NCBI RefSeq assembly: GCF_004310285.1
Contig: NZ_SISF01000028.1
Location: 1-64,000, forward strand
Direction: 5' to 3'
DNA from: Agrobacterium cavarae
GTDB taxonomy: Bacteria > Pseudomonadota > Alphaproteobacteria > Rhizobiales > Rhizobiaceae
Length of the DNA stretch: 64,000 nt
The translations under genes were made by a program, and so were the position numbers. The notes under the pieces were generated by a model, which worked only from the letters and a program-made list of their open reading frames with translations, was not told the origin of the DNA and did not search any database. Of the stretch, positions 52,083 through 61,567 are shown piece by piece. The first letter of the stretch is position 1, and each line of letters starts with the position of its first letter.

Positions 52083-53000
52083 TCAACGCGCTGGAATGGC
52101 CTTGAGATAAGCAGCGATCGCGTTGCGATCTTCGGCCGAAAGCTTCGCCATATTCTGCTGCACCTTGACCATGGATCCGCCGACGCTATCGAAATCTGGG
52201 GTGAAGCCCGTTTCGAGATAGCTGGCGATATCGGCGACCGTCCAGGAACCTATGGCTTGCGAGCCTGGCGTGATGTCGGGGATCGTCCCCTCACCCTCTG
52301 GGTTGGGGCCGCCTGCCAGCCACTTGTCTTTGCTCAGACCGCCAAGTGCCGTGCGTGGCGTGTGGCACTCGCCGCAATGGCCTGGGCCTTCCACCAGATA
52401 TTGACCGCGCGCCACATCGGCGCTGGCATTGGCAAGCTGCACCCGTGGCGCGCCCTTGTCGAAATAGAGGAATTTCCAGCCGCCGAGAGCCAATCGCATG
52501 TCGAGCGGGAATGGCAAATCGTGAGGAGGCGCGTCGTTGGTGCTGGCGGGCAGCGTCTTCAGGTAGCCGAAGAGATCATTGATATCCTGCGCCGTCATGC
52601 GGGCATAGGACGTGTAGGGGAAGGACGGATAGAGATGCTCGCCGTTCTTTCCGACCCCTCGGGTCATGGCATCGCCGAACTCGGCCACCGTCCAGCTTCC
52701 GAGACCATGCTGCGGATCAGGTGAAATATTGGGAACATGGAAAGTGCCAAAGGGGGTTGGCAAGGCCTGGCCGCCGGACAGCGTCTTCAAGGCATCGCCG
52801 CTGGCATTCGGAGCAGCATGACAGCTTGCGCATCCGCCTGCCCAAAACAGCGTTTCGCCATTGGCAAGATCGGGTTCACCGAGATTGGCCCAGTGGCTTG
52901 GCGGCTGGCGCTCAGGTGCGGTCACCCACATGAAAATGCCGAAGCCGGCGAGACCTGCGACCGCAATACCGCCTGCCAGCTTTCCCCAGATGGATGCCAT
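52083..53000 (-). CDS. Diheme cytochrome c
   Basis: 305 aa with an N-terminal signal anchor (about 8-26). Two haem sites are visible: C57-A-S-C60-H61 and C209-G-E-C212-H213, each heading one cytochrome c domain. The layout resembles the cytochrome subunit of membrane-bound alcohol/aldehyde dehydrogenases (two of their three domains). It is periplasmic. A monohaem cytochrome gene lies 76 bases upstream on the same strand, so the two likely work together. Confidence 0.9.
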   Translation of the reverse strand: MASIWGKLAGGIAVAGLAGFGIFMWVTAPERQPPSHWANLGEPDLANGETLFWAGGCASCHAAPNASGDALKTLSGGQALPTPFGTFHVPNISPDPQHGLGSWTVAEFGDAMTRGVGKNGEHLYPSFPYTSYARMTAQDINDLFGYLKTLPASTNDAPPHDLPFPLDMRLALGGWKFLYFDKGAPRVQLANASADVARGQYLVEGPGHCGECHTPRTALGGLSKDKWLAGGPNPEGEGTIPDITPGSQAIGSWTVADIASYLETGFTPDFDSVGGSMVKVQQNMAKLSAEDRNAIAAYLKAIPAR

Positions 53001-53076
53001 CCGCCTCTCCGCTATCGATAAAATATCATTGAAGGAAATAGCCCGCCGCTGAACCGGCGGGCTCTTCTTGGGTCGC

Positions 53077-53508
53077 TTACTTCTTCACACGATAGGCCTG
53101 ATGGCAGGAACTGCAATCGGCGCCGAGCGTCTTGAGGGCAGCACCTGTGCTCGCCTGATCGGTCGGCAGCTGTGCTAGAACGGCATCGGCATCCGCGCCG
53201 AGCTTTTCCGACTTCGCCTTGAAGTCCGCAAAGTTCTGCCAGATGGCAGGCGACGCCGCGCCGCCTTCAGAATTCGCGGGGAACTGATCCGGAAACGCCT
53301 TGGCGTTGGTGCTGATCGTGGTGACAGCTGTCTTCACGGCTTCGGCGTCATAGGGCTTTTCGCCCTTGGCGATCGCACCGAGTGCGCCCATGGCGCCACC
53401 GATCTGTTTCATCAAGCCTTCGCGCTTTTCAACCTCGCCGGCCGCGGAAACCGCTCCGGCGCAAAGACAGCCTATGAGAATGGATGCGGCAATCGTCTTG
53501 AATTTCAT
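53077..53508 (-). CDS. Cytochrome c' / c-556 family protein
   Basis: 143 aa with a signal peptide (MKFKTIAASILIGCLCAGAVSA). A four-helix bundle is suggested, with the haem motif C132-S-S-C135-H136 close to the C-terminus, the hallmark of the c'/c-556 class. It may carry electrons to or from the diheme cytochrome downstream, or bind NO. Confidence 0.92.
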   Translation of the reverse strand: MKFKTIAASILIGCLCAGAVSAAGEVEKREGLMKQIGGAMGALGAIAKGEKPYDAEAVKTAVTTISTNAKAFPDQFPANSEGGAASPAIWQNFADFKAKSEKLGADADAVLAQLPTDQASTGAALKTLGADCSSCHQAYRVKK

Positions 53509-53657
53509 GCTCTCTCTCCTTGTTCCGGTGGCACCGGAGGTGGTTATTCGTCGTTCCGCATCGATTTCACAACACGCGGATATGTGCCGGGCGGCACACC
53601 GAGTCGAACAGAAATGAAGATGCAGGCTTCACATGGCAAAAAGAAGTCACATTCAGG

Positions 53658-53678
53658 TGATTTTCCAAAGGAAAATCA
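53658..53678. other. Short perfect inverted repeat
   Basis: TGATTTTCC and GGAAAATCA flank a three-base AAA loop, in the gap upstream of the cytochrome genes. There is no U-run on either side, so a protein-binding site or hairpin is as likely as a terminator. Confidence 0.4.
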
Positions 53679-53796
53679 GATACCTAAACTTGGCTTTTTC
53701 AGTTTCCTTTGCGCCCGTGGCAAGCGGCCAAAAAGTCTGCCAATACTGGGCCGACAAATCTTAGACAATGACGGGAGCGACCACACCGTCCTGACG

Positions 53797-54645
53797 TCAA
53801 AACATCAGAACACGGTTTAGCTCCCGGCCAAAGCCACGCAGGGCGATGCGGTCCGGATAAACATCGGCCACGACAAAGGCGTTCTGGTCCGGCGTGTCCA
53901 CCATGCCTTTGACGTTGACGAAATGAGTATTGCCGATCACGCCGTAATTGCCATCGTGATTGTGCCCGCAGAACCACGCCCTGACGCTGTGATGGGCGGC
54001 CAGCAGTTTCAGCACCTCTGGCGCGTCCCACATATTATGCGCGTTCGCCGGATAGAGCGGGTAATGGCAAAAGAGGACGACCTGCTCCTGCATGGCATCG
54101 GCCTTGGCAAGCGTTGCCCGCAGCCAGGACAGTTGCTCATTGCTGAAAGAACCGTTCCAGTCCTGTGCGTTCAGGTCTCCGGCCTCGCGTAGCGCCTCCA
54201 GACGGGCCGTGGCAAGCTCGCGGCGCGGATCGCCAGTTGGAGGCGCGAAGGTGCTGACATCATTGCCGTCCAGCACGATGAAACGGAATTCGCCGAGACT
54301 GAAGTCATGCCACCTTGCCGGCATGCCGAGCCGATCGTGGACCTTTGGCAAATGCTCCGGCTCGACAGCGAAGTCGTGGTTTCCGGGTAGCAGAATGGAG
54401 CGATGCCTGAGGTGATCGTAACAGCCAAGGATCGCGTCAAAGCTCTGCCAACCTCGGTCGATCAGGTCGCCGAGGGTGACGACGAAAGCCAGATCCTCCT
54501 GGTTGAAGGCGTCGATCGCAGCCGCCAGCTTTTTCGTGCTCTCCGCGTAAAAGCGGTTCATCTCCGGTCGGGCTGGGATGTCGGCATATTGCGGGTCAGC
54601 GACGATGCCGAAGGAAAAGAGCGGTGTGGTGGATGTGGCTGTCAT
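53797..54645 (-). CDS. Metallophosphoesterase (phosphodiesterase)
   Basis: 282 aa of the calcineurin-like fold. Metal-site motifs: GIVADPQYAD, VVTLGDLIDRG, LLPGNHDF, LFCHYPLY and FCGHNHDGNYG. Closest in my judgement to Mn-dependent ADP-ribose/CDP-alcohol pyrophosphatase-like enzymes; the actual substrate is unknown. It appears cytosolic, with no signal peptide. Confidence 0.87.
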   Translation of the reverse strand: MTATSTTPLFSFGIVADPQYADIPARPEMNRFYAESTKKLAAAIDAFNQEDLAFVVTLGDLIDRGWQSFDAILGCYDHLRHRSILLPGNHDFAVEPEHLPKVHDRLGMPARWHDFSLGEFRFIVLDGNDVSTFAPPTGDPRRELATARLEALREAGDLNAQDWNGSFSNEQLSWLRATLAKADAMQEQVVLFCHYPLYPANAHNMWDAPEVLKLLAAHHSVRAWFCGHNHDGNYGVIGNTHFVNVKGMVDTPDQNAFVVADVYPDRIALRGFGRELNRVLMF

Positions 54646-54714
54646 GATCGCTACCGCTTAGAAGCGCCGCATGACAGAGGTGTGACAACGCCTGCAAGGA
54701 TCGGAAGACGCCGC

Positions 54715-54745
54715 AAAGCAAAACACCCGGCGCAACGGCCGGGTG
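54715..54745 (-). terminator. Terminator of sodB
   Basis: On the minus strand CACCCGGC pairs with GCCGGGTG around CGTTGC and is followed by TTTTGCTTTG. It begins about 25 bases after the sodB stop codon. Confidence 0.85.
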
Positions 54746-54769
54746 CTGCTTATCCGATCGATCGGAAAA

Positions 54770-55372
54770 TTACTTGGAAGCGGCTTCGTAGCGCTCCAGA
54801 ACGTAATCCCAGTTGATGAGATTATCGACGAAAGCTTCAAGGTACTTCGGACGCAGGTTGCGATAGTCGATGTAGTAGGAGTGTTCCCACACGTCGACGC
54901 CGAGGATCGGCTCTGCGCCATGGACCAGCGGGTTTTCACCGTTCGGGGTCTTGGAGATTTCAAGCTTGCCGTTCTTGACCGAAAGCCAGGCCCAGCCGGA
55001 GCCGAACTGCGTGGTGCCGGCTGCGATGAAGTCAGCCTTGAACTTGTCGTAACCGCCGAGATCGGAGGCAATCGCCTGCTCGAGCTTGCCGGGCAGCTTG
55101 TTGCCGCCGCCGTCCTTCTTCATCCACTTCCAGAAATGGACGTGGTTGTAATGCTGGGCAGCGTTGTTGAAGAGACCAGCATTGGTGCCGAAGGACTTCT
55201 TCACGACTTCTTCGAGCGACAGGTCGGAAAGACCGGCTTCTGCAGCCAGCTTGTTGCCGTTGTCCACATAGGCCTTGTGGTGCTTGTCGTGGTGAAACTC
55301 CAGCGTTTCGCGCGACATGTAAGGCGCAAGCGCGTCGTAGTCGTATGGGAGTTCGGGAAGTTCAAAGGCCAT
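54770..55372 (-). CDS. sodB: Superoxide dismutase (Fe/Mn type)
   Basis: 200 aa. Metal ligands are H27 (LEFHHDKHH), a histidine in AAQHYNHVHFW, and D/H in DVWEHSYYIDYRN. QFGSGWAWL is a family block. It dismutates superoxide in the cytosol. Whether it uses Fe or Mn cannot be settled by eye. The ATG follows GGAGT, and the gene has its own terminator. Confidence 0.95.
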   Translation of the reverse strand: MAFELPELPYDYDALAPYMSRETLEFHHDKHHKAYVDNGNKLAAEAGLSDLSLEEVVKKSFGTNAGLFNNAAQHYNHVHFWKWMKKDGGGNKLPGKLEQAIASDLGGYDKFKADFIAAGTTQFGSGWAWLSVKNGKLEISKTPNGENPLVHGAEPILGVDVWEHSYYIDYRNLRPKYLEAFVDNLINWDYVLERYEAASK

Positions 55373-55597
55373 GGTTTTACTCCTTGTTGCAGCGGCTGGG
55401 CCGCTCCTCGAAACCTTGTGCGCGGACCATAGGATCAGCCGTCAATTCAGGCAACCTGTGAATTGTCAAAATGTTCCAGCAAAAGAGAAAATTCCTCTCA
55501 CGCCTCTTCAAAAACATGATTGCGACCCAGTTTGCCGTACCGATTCCGAGCGATCCGTTCGGCTGATCCTATGAGAGACTATCGAAAGGACATGGCA

Positions 55598-55930
55598 GTG
55601 AAACGACAGGCTTTGGTTTTGATCATGGCATCCCTTGTGGCGCTCCCCGCAGCCGCATCGTCCGATAATGCTTGGGAAGCGTTCGTCGCCGACGTGCAGG
55701 CAAAATGCCTCGATGCGGGGGCAAGGCTGATGGATGACGCGAAGGCCGTCGTCGATCCGACAGGAAGCGAGAACTACGGCTTGGCGATCCTGACCGGAAA
55801 GGCGAAAGGAGCAGATGCAACCGTTAGTCACATCTGCGTTTACGACAAGAAGACCAAGGCCGTGGAGCTCGGCAGCGAATTGTCGGCCGATTCCGTCAAG
55901 GTCGAGCTTCCTGGCTCCACCAAGCCCTGA
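55598..55930 (+). CDS. Small secreted protein, unknown function
   Basis: 110 aa with a signal peptide (KRQALVLIMASLVALPAAA). The mature part WEAFVADVQAKCLDAGAR ... GLAILTGKAKGADATVSHICVYDKK has two cysteines, likely disulfide-bonded. I chose the GTG at 55598 because AAAGGA is seven bases before it; the ATG two codons earlier is too close to that site. I do not recognise the family name. Confidence 0.75.
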   Translation: MKRQALVLIMASLVALPAAASSDNAWEAFVADVQAKCLDAGARLMDDAKAVVDPTGSENYGLAILTGKAKGADATVSHICVYDKKTKAVELGSELSADSVKVELPGSTKP

Positions 55931-56041
55931 CAGCCTGTTCAAGACTTTTCGCTCGTCTAACGAACAGAGTGAATTCAAGAAGCGGAGCGCTGCTTACGTA
56001 AAGCACGTAAGCAATGGCGATCATTGGATAGAACTTTAGAT

Positions 56042-56584
56042 TTACACTCTAGGCGTTCTGTCCGCCTCGCCCAATGGTCGCTGCATGAGAACGATGTCCA
56101 GCCAGTGGCCGTGCTTCCAGCCGACGGATTTCAGGGTTCCCACCATCTCGAACCCAGTGGCGCGGTGAACGCCGATAGAAGCGGCGTTCTCGGAATCGCC
56201 GACAACCGCCACCATCTGGCGAAAACCCCTTGCCGCCGCCTCTTCGATCAGTGCAAGCAGCAGGGTCTTGCCGATCCCCAAGCCCTTTCTGTTCGGATCG
56301 ACATAGATGGAGTCTTCCACCGTTGCTCCATAGGCCGGGCGGGCACGATGGGGTCCGGCATAGGCGTAGCCGACAACCGCGCCTTCCATTTCCGCGACGA
56401 TATAGGGGAAGCCGCCGGCAAGGAGCGTTCTCCAGCGCTCCCGCATAGCATCGGCCGTCGGCGGCTCGATTTCGAAGCTGGCGCTGCCATAGAGAACGGC
56501 GTCACGGTAGATTTCAACGATCGCAGGGATATCCCCCTCTTCGCAGGGGCGGATGATCATGGCGGTTTTTGTGGCGGAGGTCAT
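56042..56584 (-). CDS. GNAT N-acetyltransferase, phosphinothricin acetyltransferase-like
   Basis: 180 aa. SIYVDPNRKGLGIGKTLLLAL is the acetyl-CoA motif, followed by VVGDSENAASIGVHRATGFE. The N-terminus (IPAIVEIYRDAVLYGSASFE) resembles the Pat/Bar group, as does the gene at 11141. Substrate unknown. AGGAC stands eight bases before the ATG at 56584. It is divergent from a LysR gene and so may be its target. Confidence 0.87.
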   Translation of the reverse strand: MTSATKTAMIIRPCEEGDIPAIVEIYRDAVLYGSASFEIEPPTADAMRERWRTLLAGGFPYIVAEMEGAVVGYAYAGPHRARPAYGATVEDSIYVDPNRKGLGIGKTLLLALIEEAAARGFRQMVAVVGDSENAASIGVHRATGFEMVGTLKSVGWKHGHWLDIVLMQRPLGEADRTPRV

Positions 56585-56685
56585 TGCAGAAAGTCCTGAA
56601 GCGTATGGCGTCGCTGCAATCTGCACCAGAGACATATCAAAATAAAGATTATAGATCTTATGCAGAGCATAAGGGTTTCTTTGAT

Positions 56686-57567
56686 ATGGATTTCGACCTC
56701 CGACAGTTGAAGAGCTTCATCGATGTCGCGGATCTCGGTAGTTTCTCCGCCGCGGCCGAGAAGGTTGGGCTGACACAGCCTGCCATCAGCCTCCACATTC
56801 GGTTGCTTGAAAAGCAGCTTGGCGTTCGGCTCATCGAGCGCGTAGGGAGACGGGCGCAACCGACGTCGGCAGGACGCGATCTTCTGGTGCATGCACGGCG
56901 CATTGCCGACGAAGTGTCTCAGGCCATTGAGACCGTCGCGCCGCATCGAAGCGGCCAGAGCGGACGCTTGCGCATCGGTACCGGTGCGACAGCCCTCATC
57001 TACTTTCTGCCGACGATATTGCGAGAAATCCGTCGGCTCATGCCCGGTATCGAAATTCGTGTGGAGACCGGCAACACGCCGGATATCGTCCGCCTCCTGG
57101 AAAATAACGAGATCGATGCAGCGATCGTCACGTTTCCCGTCACCGGTCGCAGCCTCGATCTGCGCGAACTTCATCGCGAAGAACTGGTCGCGGTTTTCGC
57201 ACCGGACGTGTCTGCCATCCCAGAAAACATTGACGCCGATTATCTCTGCGGCCAGCCCTTGCTTCTCTATCAGGGTGGCAATACCCGAAAGCTTGTTGAC
57301 GGGTGGCTGAAAGACAGCAGCAGACGAGTCCAGCCCGTCATGGAGCTTGGCAGCGTGGAGGCGCTGAAGACATTGGTGGAGTCAGGCCTCGGCGTCGCCA
57401 TCGTACCTGCCATGGCCGTCCATGACGCGGCTTCGAAAGGGCTGCAACCGCGCTCGCTCATGCCGAAACTGGAACGTCATCTCGTGCTGGCAATGAGGCG
57501 CGACAAGCACATGACGGCGCCGCTGCGCGCACTTGTCGCTGCCCTTAGCCGCCCGTCAGAAGCGTGA
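56686..57567 (+). CDS. LysR family transcriptional regulator
   Basis: 293 aa. N-terminal HTH (LRQLKSFIDVADLGSFSAAA ... TQPAISLHIRLLEKQLGVRL), then a type-2 periplasmic-binding-fold sensing domain. The subgroup resembles nitrogen-assimilation-type LysRs (GATALIYFLPTILREIRRLMP). AAGGG before the ATG at 56686. Its 3' end overlaps the convergent exporter gene by 23 bases. Effector unknown. Confidence 0.87.
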   Translation: MDFDLRQLKSFIDVADLGSFSAAAEKVGLTQPAISLHIRLLEKQLGVRLIERVGRRAQPTSAGRDLLVHARRIADEVSQAIETVAPHRSGQSGRLRIGTGATALIYFLPTILREIRRLMPGIEIRVETGNTPDIVRLLENNEIDAAIVTFPVTGRSLDLRELHREELVAVFAPDVSAIPENIDADYLCGQPLLLYQGGNTRKLVDGWLKDSSRRVQPVMELGSVEALKTLVESGLGVAIVPAMAVHDAASKGLQPRSLMPKLERHLVLAMRRDKHMTAPLRALVAALSRPSEA

Positions 57568-58153
57568 GCGCGATCAGCCACATGACAAGCGCAATGACGC
57601 CTTCCAGGATGCGCCACGCTGCCGGATTGGCGAAGAGGGGGCGCAGCCAGCGGGCGCCATAGCCGAGCGAGAAGAAGAAGACACATGACGCCGTGGCGGC
57701 ACCTGCGCCGAAGACCGCTTCCTTGCCTGGAAACTGGATCGAGATCGTGCCGATCAAAACGACGGTGTCGAGATAGACATGCGGGTTCAGCCATGTCAGC
57801 GCCAGACAGGTAAGAAGTGTGGGAGCAAAGGACGTGACCGTGCCGGATGCAGCGGCCAAGGTCTCTGAGGACCGAAGTGCCGATTGCAGGCTCTTTGCGC
57901 CATACCACACCAAAAACGCGGCCCCCGCATAGCGCATGGCGGGCTCGATTGCCGGCATGACCGTGGCGATCTGCCGGAACGCTGTCACGCCGATGGTGAT
58001 CAGGATCGCATCCGAAAGCGCGCAGGCCAGGCAAACGGCGAAGACATGATCACCGCGAAGGCCCTGGCGTAATACGAACGCATTTTGCGCACCGATGGCC
58101 ATGATAAGCGTCAGCCCCATGGTGAAGCCTGTGAGATATACCGAAAATTCCAT
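57545..58153 (-). CDS. LysE/ArgO family amino-acid exporter
   Basis: 202 aa with six membrane helices. GFTMGLTLIMAIGAQNAFVLRQGLRG and WLNPHVYLDTVVLIGTI are family signatures. It probably exports arginine and/or lysine. The divergent argP gene is its expected activator. AAGGGG before the ATG at 58153 fixes the start. Confidence 0.92.
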   Translation of the reverse strand: MEFSVYLTGFTMGLTLIMAIGAQNAFVLRQGLRGDHVFAVCLACALSDAILITIGVTAFRQIATVMPAIEPAMRYAGAAFLVWYGAKSLQSALRSSETLAAASGTVTSFAPTLLTCLALTWLNPHVYLDTVVLIGTISIQFPGKEAVFGAGAATASCVFFFSLGYGARWLRPLFANPAAWRILEGVIALVMWLIALTLLTGG

Positions 58154-58244
58154 ACGATGCCCCTTAAGTCCTCGCATCGAATAGGTGGCGGCAATGGTTT
58201 AATCCAGTTAAAGATACTTACCTCGATTAAGCAGGGCTAACTCT

Positions 58245-59153
58245 ATGGATTACGCAGGGCTTCGCGCGGTGGCTATGGTGGTGCAGACCGGCAGTTTTGA
58301 AAAGGCGGCACTGGCGCTACACGTCACGCCATCGGCCATCTCCCAAAGGGTCAAACAACTCGAGGAACGGCTGGGCGCCGTTCTCATCCTGCGTGGCAAT
58401 CCCTGTACGGCGACGGAAAAAGGCGAATGGGTCTGCCGCCATATGGAGCATGTGGGCATGCTGGAGTCTGAGCTTTTCAGCCAGCTTCCCGCTCTTCTGT
58501 CTTCCGACGAAGTCAGCAGCCGCGTGACGCTGCACATCGCCACTAATGCCGACAGTCTCGGCACATGGTTCCTAAAGGCAGTTTCCGCTTTCACACATCA
58601 GTCGGGCTTTCTCCTGAATGTGGCGGTGGATGACCAGGATCACACGGCGGAATGGCTGCAGCGCGGACGCGTCCTCGCGGCGGTGACCAGTCTTGAAAAG
58701 CCGGTTCAGGGCTGCCGTGTCACGCCGCTCGGCTTTCTGCGCTACCACGCAACAGCAAGCCCCGCTTTTATCGACCGATACTTTCCCAAGGGCGTGACGG
58801 AAACCGAACTTGCACAAGCTCCTGCCCTCACCTTCAACCAGAAAGACCGGCTCCAGCAGCAATGGATCAGCCAGGTTTTCGGCGCGTCCATCGTCCACCC
58901 GACCCACTGGCTACCATCTACCCAAAGCTTTGTGGATGCCGCGCTGCTTGGCATGGGTTGGGGCATGAACCCGGCACTTCTGGTGCGCAATCATCTGGCG
59001 GAGGGGCGATTGGTGGAGCTTGTGGCGAGAACGCCGTTCGACGTCCCGCTGTTCTGGCAGGTCAACCGGCTGGCTGCGGATCGGCTAAAGTCGCTGACGG
59101 ATGCGGTGATAGAGGTGGCGCGTCATGAGTTGGTGCAGATCAAGAGCGAATAG
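58245..59153 (+). CDS. argP: LysR family regulator ArgP (LysG/IciA type)
   Basis: 302 aa. HTH at the N-terminus (LRAVAMVVQTGSFEKAALAL, TPSAISQRVKQLEERLGAVL) and the ArgP-like sensing domain with LTFNQKDRLQQQWISQVFG. It activates the exporter gene in response to basic amino acids. The 91-base gap between the two starts contains the shared control region. Confidence 0.92.
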   Translation: MDYAGLRAVAMVVQTGSFEKAALALHVTPSAISQRVKQLEERLGAVLILRGNPCTATEKGEWVCRHMEHVGMLESELFSQLPALLSSDEVSSRVTLHIATNADSLGTWFLKAVSAFTHQSGFLLNVAVDDQDHTAEWLQRGRVLAAVTSLEKPVQGCRVTPLGFLRYHATASPAFIDRYFPKGVTETELAQAPALTFNQKDRLQQQWISQVFGASIVHPTHWLPSTQSFVDAALLGMGWGMNPALLVRNHLAEGRLVELVARTPFDVPLFWQVNRLAADRLKSLTDAVIEVARHELVQIKSE

Positions 59154-59210
59154 AACTCCCTGGGACACCGTAATCATGCGACATCCACAAGGAGTTCCAA
59201 TGTCGTCTTT

Positions 59211-60095
59211 TTACTCAGCCGACACCGTCGATTTGGCCCAGTCCATGTAAAGGTCCAGCGCCTTGCGCGCCACAGGGCCGGCCTGGAGTTCGCGTTCGTC
59301 AAGCTTGATGACTGGGGAAACCTTGGAATAGTTCCCGGAGCAGAAGATTTCGTCGGCGTTGCGGAAGTCTTCGACGGAGAGCGTTGCCTCACGCACATCG
59401 AAACCAGCCTGGCGCAGCAACATCATGACGCGAGAGCGGGTAATGCCTGCCAGAAAGGTGCGGTTCGGCATCGGCGTATAGACGATGCCATCCTTGACCA
59501 TGAAGACATTGGAGGATGCGGACTCGGCCACATTGCCGTTCATGTCGCGCATCAGCGCGTTGTCGAAGCCGCGCGAGCGGGCTTCAATGATGGCACGACC
59601 GCTATTGGGATAGAGGCTACCAGCCTTGGCATCGGTCATGGCCGTTTCCGGCGATGGACGGCGCAGCGGCGAGACGGTCAGCGTCAGTGGCACGCCAGCA
59701 TCCATCGGTGCCTCGAACAGGCAAAGCGCGAAGCGGGTGGACTCCGCGTCCGGAGCGACGACGGAGCCACGCATGCCATGCTCGGCCCAGTACATCGGCT
59801 TGATGTAGATCGCCATATTGCCATCGAACTTCTTCACGCCTTCCAGCGCCAGTTGCTCGATCTCCTCAGGCGTCATGGTCGGCTTCATGCCCATGTTGAC
59901 GGCAGAGCGGTTGACGCGCTGGCAGTGCAGATCGAGATCGGGTGCCAGGCCATCGAACCAGCGTGCGCCATCGAAGACGGTCGACGCGAGCCACATGGCG
60001 TGGGAGGTGGGGCCGATCAAGGGAGGATTGCCGGGAAGCCATTGACCATCGACGTAGGTCCAGGTTGTGGAACGGGGTGCGGTATCGACGGACAT
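59211..60095 (-). CDS. Branched-chain amino acid aminotransferase (class IV)
   Basis: 294 aa, PLP-dependent. The PLP lysine is K157 in TDAKAGSLYPNSGRA; E191 in NVAESASSNVFMV and the phosphate loop GITRSRVM are present. It interconverts branched-chain amino acids and 2-oxo acids. The AKAGS site differs a little from E. coli IlvE, so a D-amino-acid or omega-type specificity cannot be excluded. It appears monocistronic. Confidence 0.88.
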   Translation of the reverse strand: MSVDTAPRSTTWTYVDGQWLPGNPPLIGPTSHAMWLASTVFDGARWFDGLAPDLDLHCQRVNRSAVNMGMKPTMTPEEIEQLALEGVKKFDGNMAIYIKPMYWAEHGMRGSVVAPDAESTRFALCLFEAPMDAGVPLTLTVSPLRRPSPETAMTDAKAGSLYPNSGRAIIEARSRGFDNALMRDMNGNVAESASSNVFMVKDGIVYTPMPNRTFLAGITRSRVMMLLRQAGFDVREATLSVEDFRNADEIFCSGNYSKVSPVIKLDERELQAGPVARKALDLYMDWAKSTVSAE

Positions 60096-60330
60096 GGCAT
60101 TCTCCTTCTTGAATGCAGCGGAATGAATGCCCGCTCGGCCATGAGGTCAAGATGAAATTCCCCGCGACGATCAAAAGGAAGGAATATTGCCCGAGGATTG
60201 CCGTGAAAAGCGCATTTATTGCGTGCAGCCAAGAATATGGTCCCCGCGTTGCTACGCCAATCGAGGTGATCTGGCAGTCGTGAGGACGCTGTGGCATCTT
60301 CAATAAGACATAAGCGCAGGGAGGCCTGAA

Positions 60331-61101
60331 ATGGCATGGTCGGCACAGCAATATCTGAAATTCGAGGACGAGCGGACGCGGCCAGCGCGTGACCTTCTGG
60401 CACAGGTCCCACTGGAGCGGGTCATGAAGGGCTTCGACCTTGGCTGTGGCCCCGGAAACTCCACCGAGCTTTTGACGGAGCGCTATGGTGTCAACGTCAT
60501 TACCGGCGTCGATAGCGATGAGAATATGCTGGAAGAAGCCGCACTCAGGTTGCCGACGACCGAATTCGTGCAGGCCGATCTGTCATCCTGGCTACCGGAT
60601 GCGCCTGCCGATCTGTTATATGCCAATGCGGTATTCCAATGGTTGCCGAACCACATCGACCTTCTCGACAGGCTGATGGACCATCTGACCCCCGGTGGCG
60701 TCCTTGCTATCCAGATGCCGGACAACCTCAATGAGCCGGGTCACTTGTTGATGGAGGAAACGAGCCGCTCCGGTCCATGGCGTCAGAACTTCGAAGGGCG
60801 ACAACTGCGTCGCAAGCCGCTGCCTTCCCCCGCTGACTACATCGATCGCCTGTCGCCGAAAGCGCTCCGCGTTGATGTCTGGCACAGCATTTACAATCAC
60901 CCCATGGCGGATGCCGGGGCTATCGTGGAGTGGGTGAAAGGCACCGGTCTTCGTCCTTATCTGGCAGTTGCTGGCGCTGAACATCAAGAGGCGTTTCTGG
61001 AGGATTACCGACAGCGTATCGACGCCGCCTATCCGCGACTTGCGGATGGACGGCGCCTTTTGCGATTCCCACGACTGTTTATCGTCGCAGTGCGCGGCTG
61101 A
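60331..61101 (+). CDS. tam: Trans-aconitate 2-methyltransferase
   Basis: 256 aa, normal for Tam. Opening [20 protein letters not shown] is characteristic, then SAM motif [15 protein letters not shown], and [12 protein letters not shown]. It methylates trans-aconitate, removing an inhibitor of aconitase, in the cytosol. GGGAGG stands before the ATG. Confidence 0.95.
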   Translation: MAWSAQQYLKFEDERTRPARDLLAQVPLERVMKGFDLGCGPGNSTELLTERYGVNVITGVDSDENMLEEAALRLPTTEFVQADLSSWLPDAPADLLYANAVFQWLPNHIDLLDRLMDHLTPGGVLAIQMPDNLNEPGHLLMEETSRSGPWRQNFEGRQLRRKPLPSPADYIDRLSPKALRVDVWHSIYNHPMADAGAIVEWVKGTGLRPYLAVAGAEHQEAFLEDYRQRIDAAYPRLADGRRLLRFPRLFIVAVRG

Positions 61102-61153
61102 GCGTGACCGGACAGACATGGCTTGATGCCTGTCCGGTCAACACAGTGAGACG

Positions 61154-61522
61154 TCAGCCGTGAAAGGCGTAGACACGCAGCCGGTAACCATCCGGATCTG
61201 CCGCAAGGAATGTGCGGCCGAAGTCCATGACGGTTGGCTCCTGCAAGATCGGTAGGCCCTTGTCGGTCCACGTGCGATGGCAGGCATCGACCTCACTGTC
61301 CGTCTCTTTGATGAAGGTGATTTCGGCAGCGTTGCCGTCGGAAGACAGTGGCGGCTGAACGGTGTGGCGGGACCAGAGACCAAGGCGCATGCCGCTTTGC
61401 AAATTGAACAGAGCGAAGGTGTCGGAGAGTTCGACAGGCTCTGCGCCGAGCAAATCGCCATAGAATGCAGCGCTATGGCGCGGGTCGTTGACAAAGAGAA
61501 TGACGAAGTTCGGGTGGTTCAT
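61154..61522 (-). CDS. VOC family protein (glyoxalase/bleomycin-resistance fold)
   Basis: 122 aa, one VOC module: NFVILFVNDPRHSAAFYGDL, MRLGLWSRHTVQP, and the C-terminal FLAADPDGYRLRVYAF. Substrate unknown. AAGGAG precedes the ATG. It lies 45 bases behind the WYL regulator on the same strand, probably under its control. Confidence 0.88.
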   Translation of the reverse strand: MNHPNFVILFVNDPRHSAAFYGDLLGAEPVELSDTFALFNLQSGMRLGLWSRHTVQPPLSSDGNAAEITFIKETDSEVDACHRTWTDKGLPILQEPTVMDFGRTFLAADPDGYRLRVYAFHG

Positions 61523-61567
61523 GTTGGTCTCCTTTTGTTGATGAGGAGACCTTAGCCAGGCGCAGTG

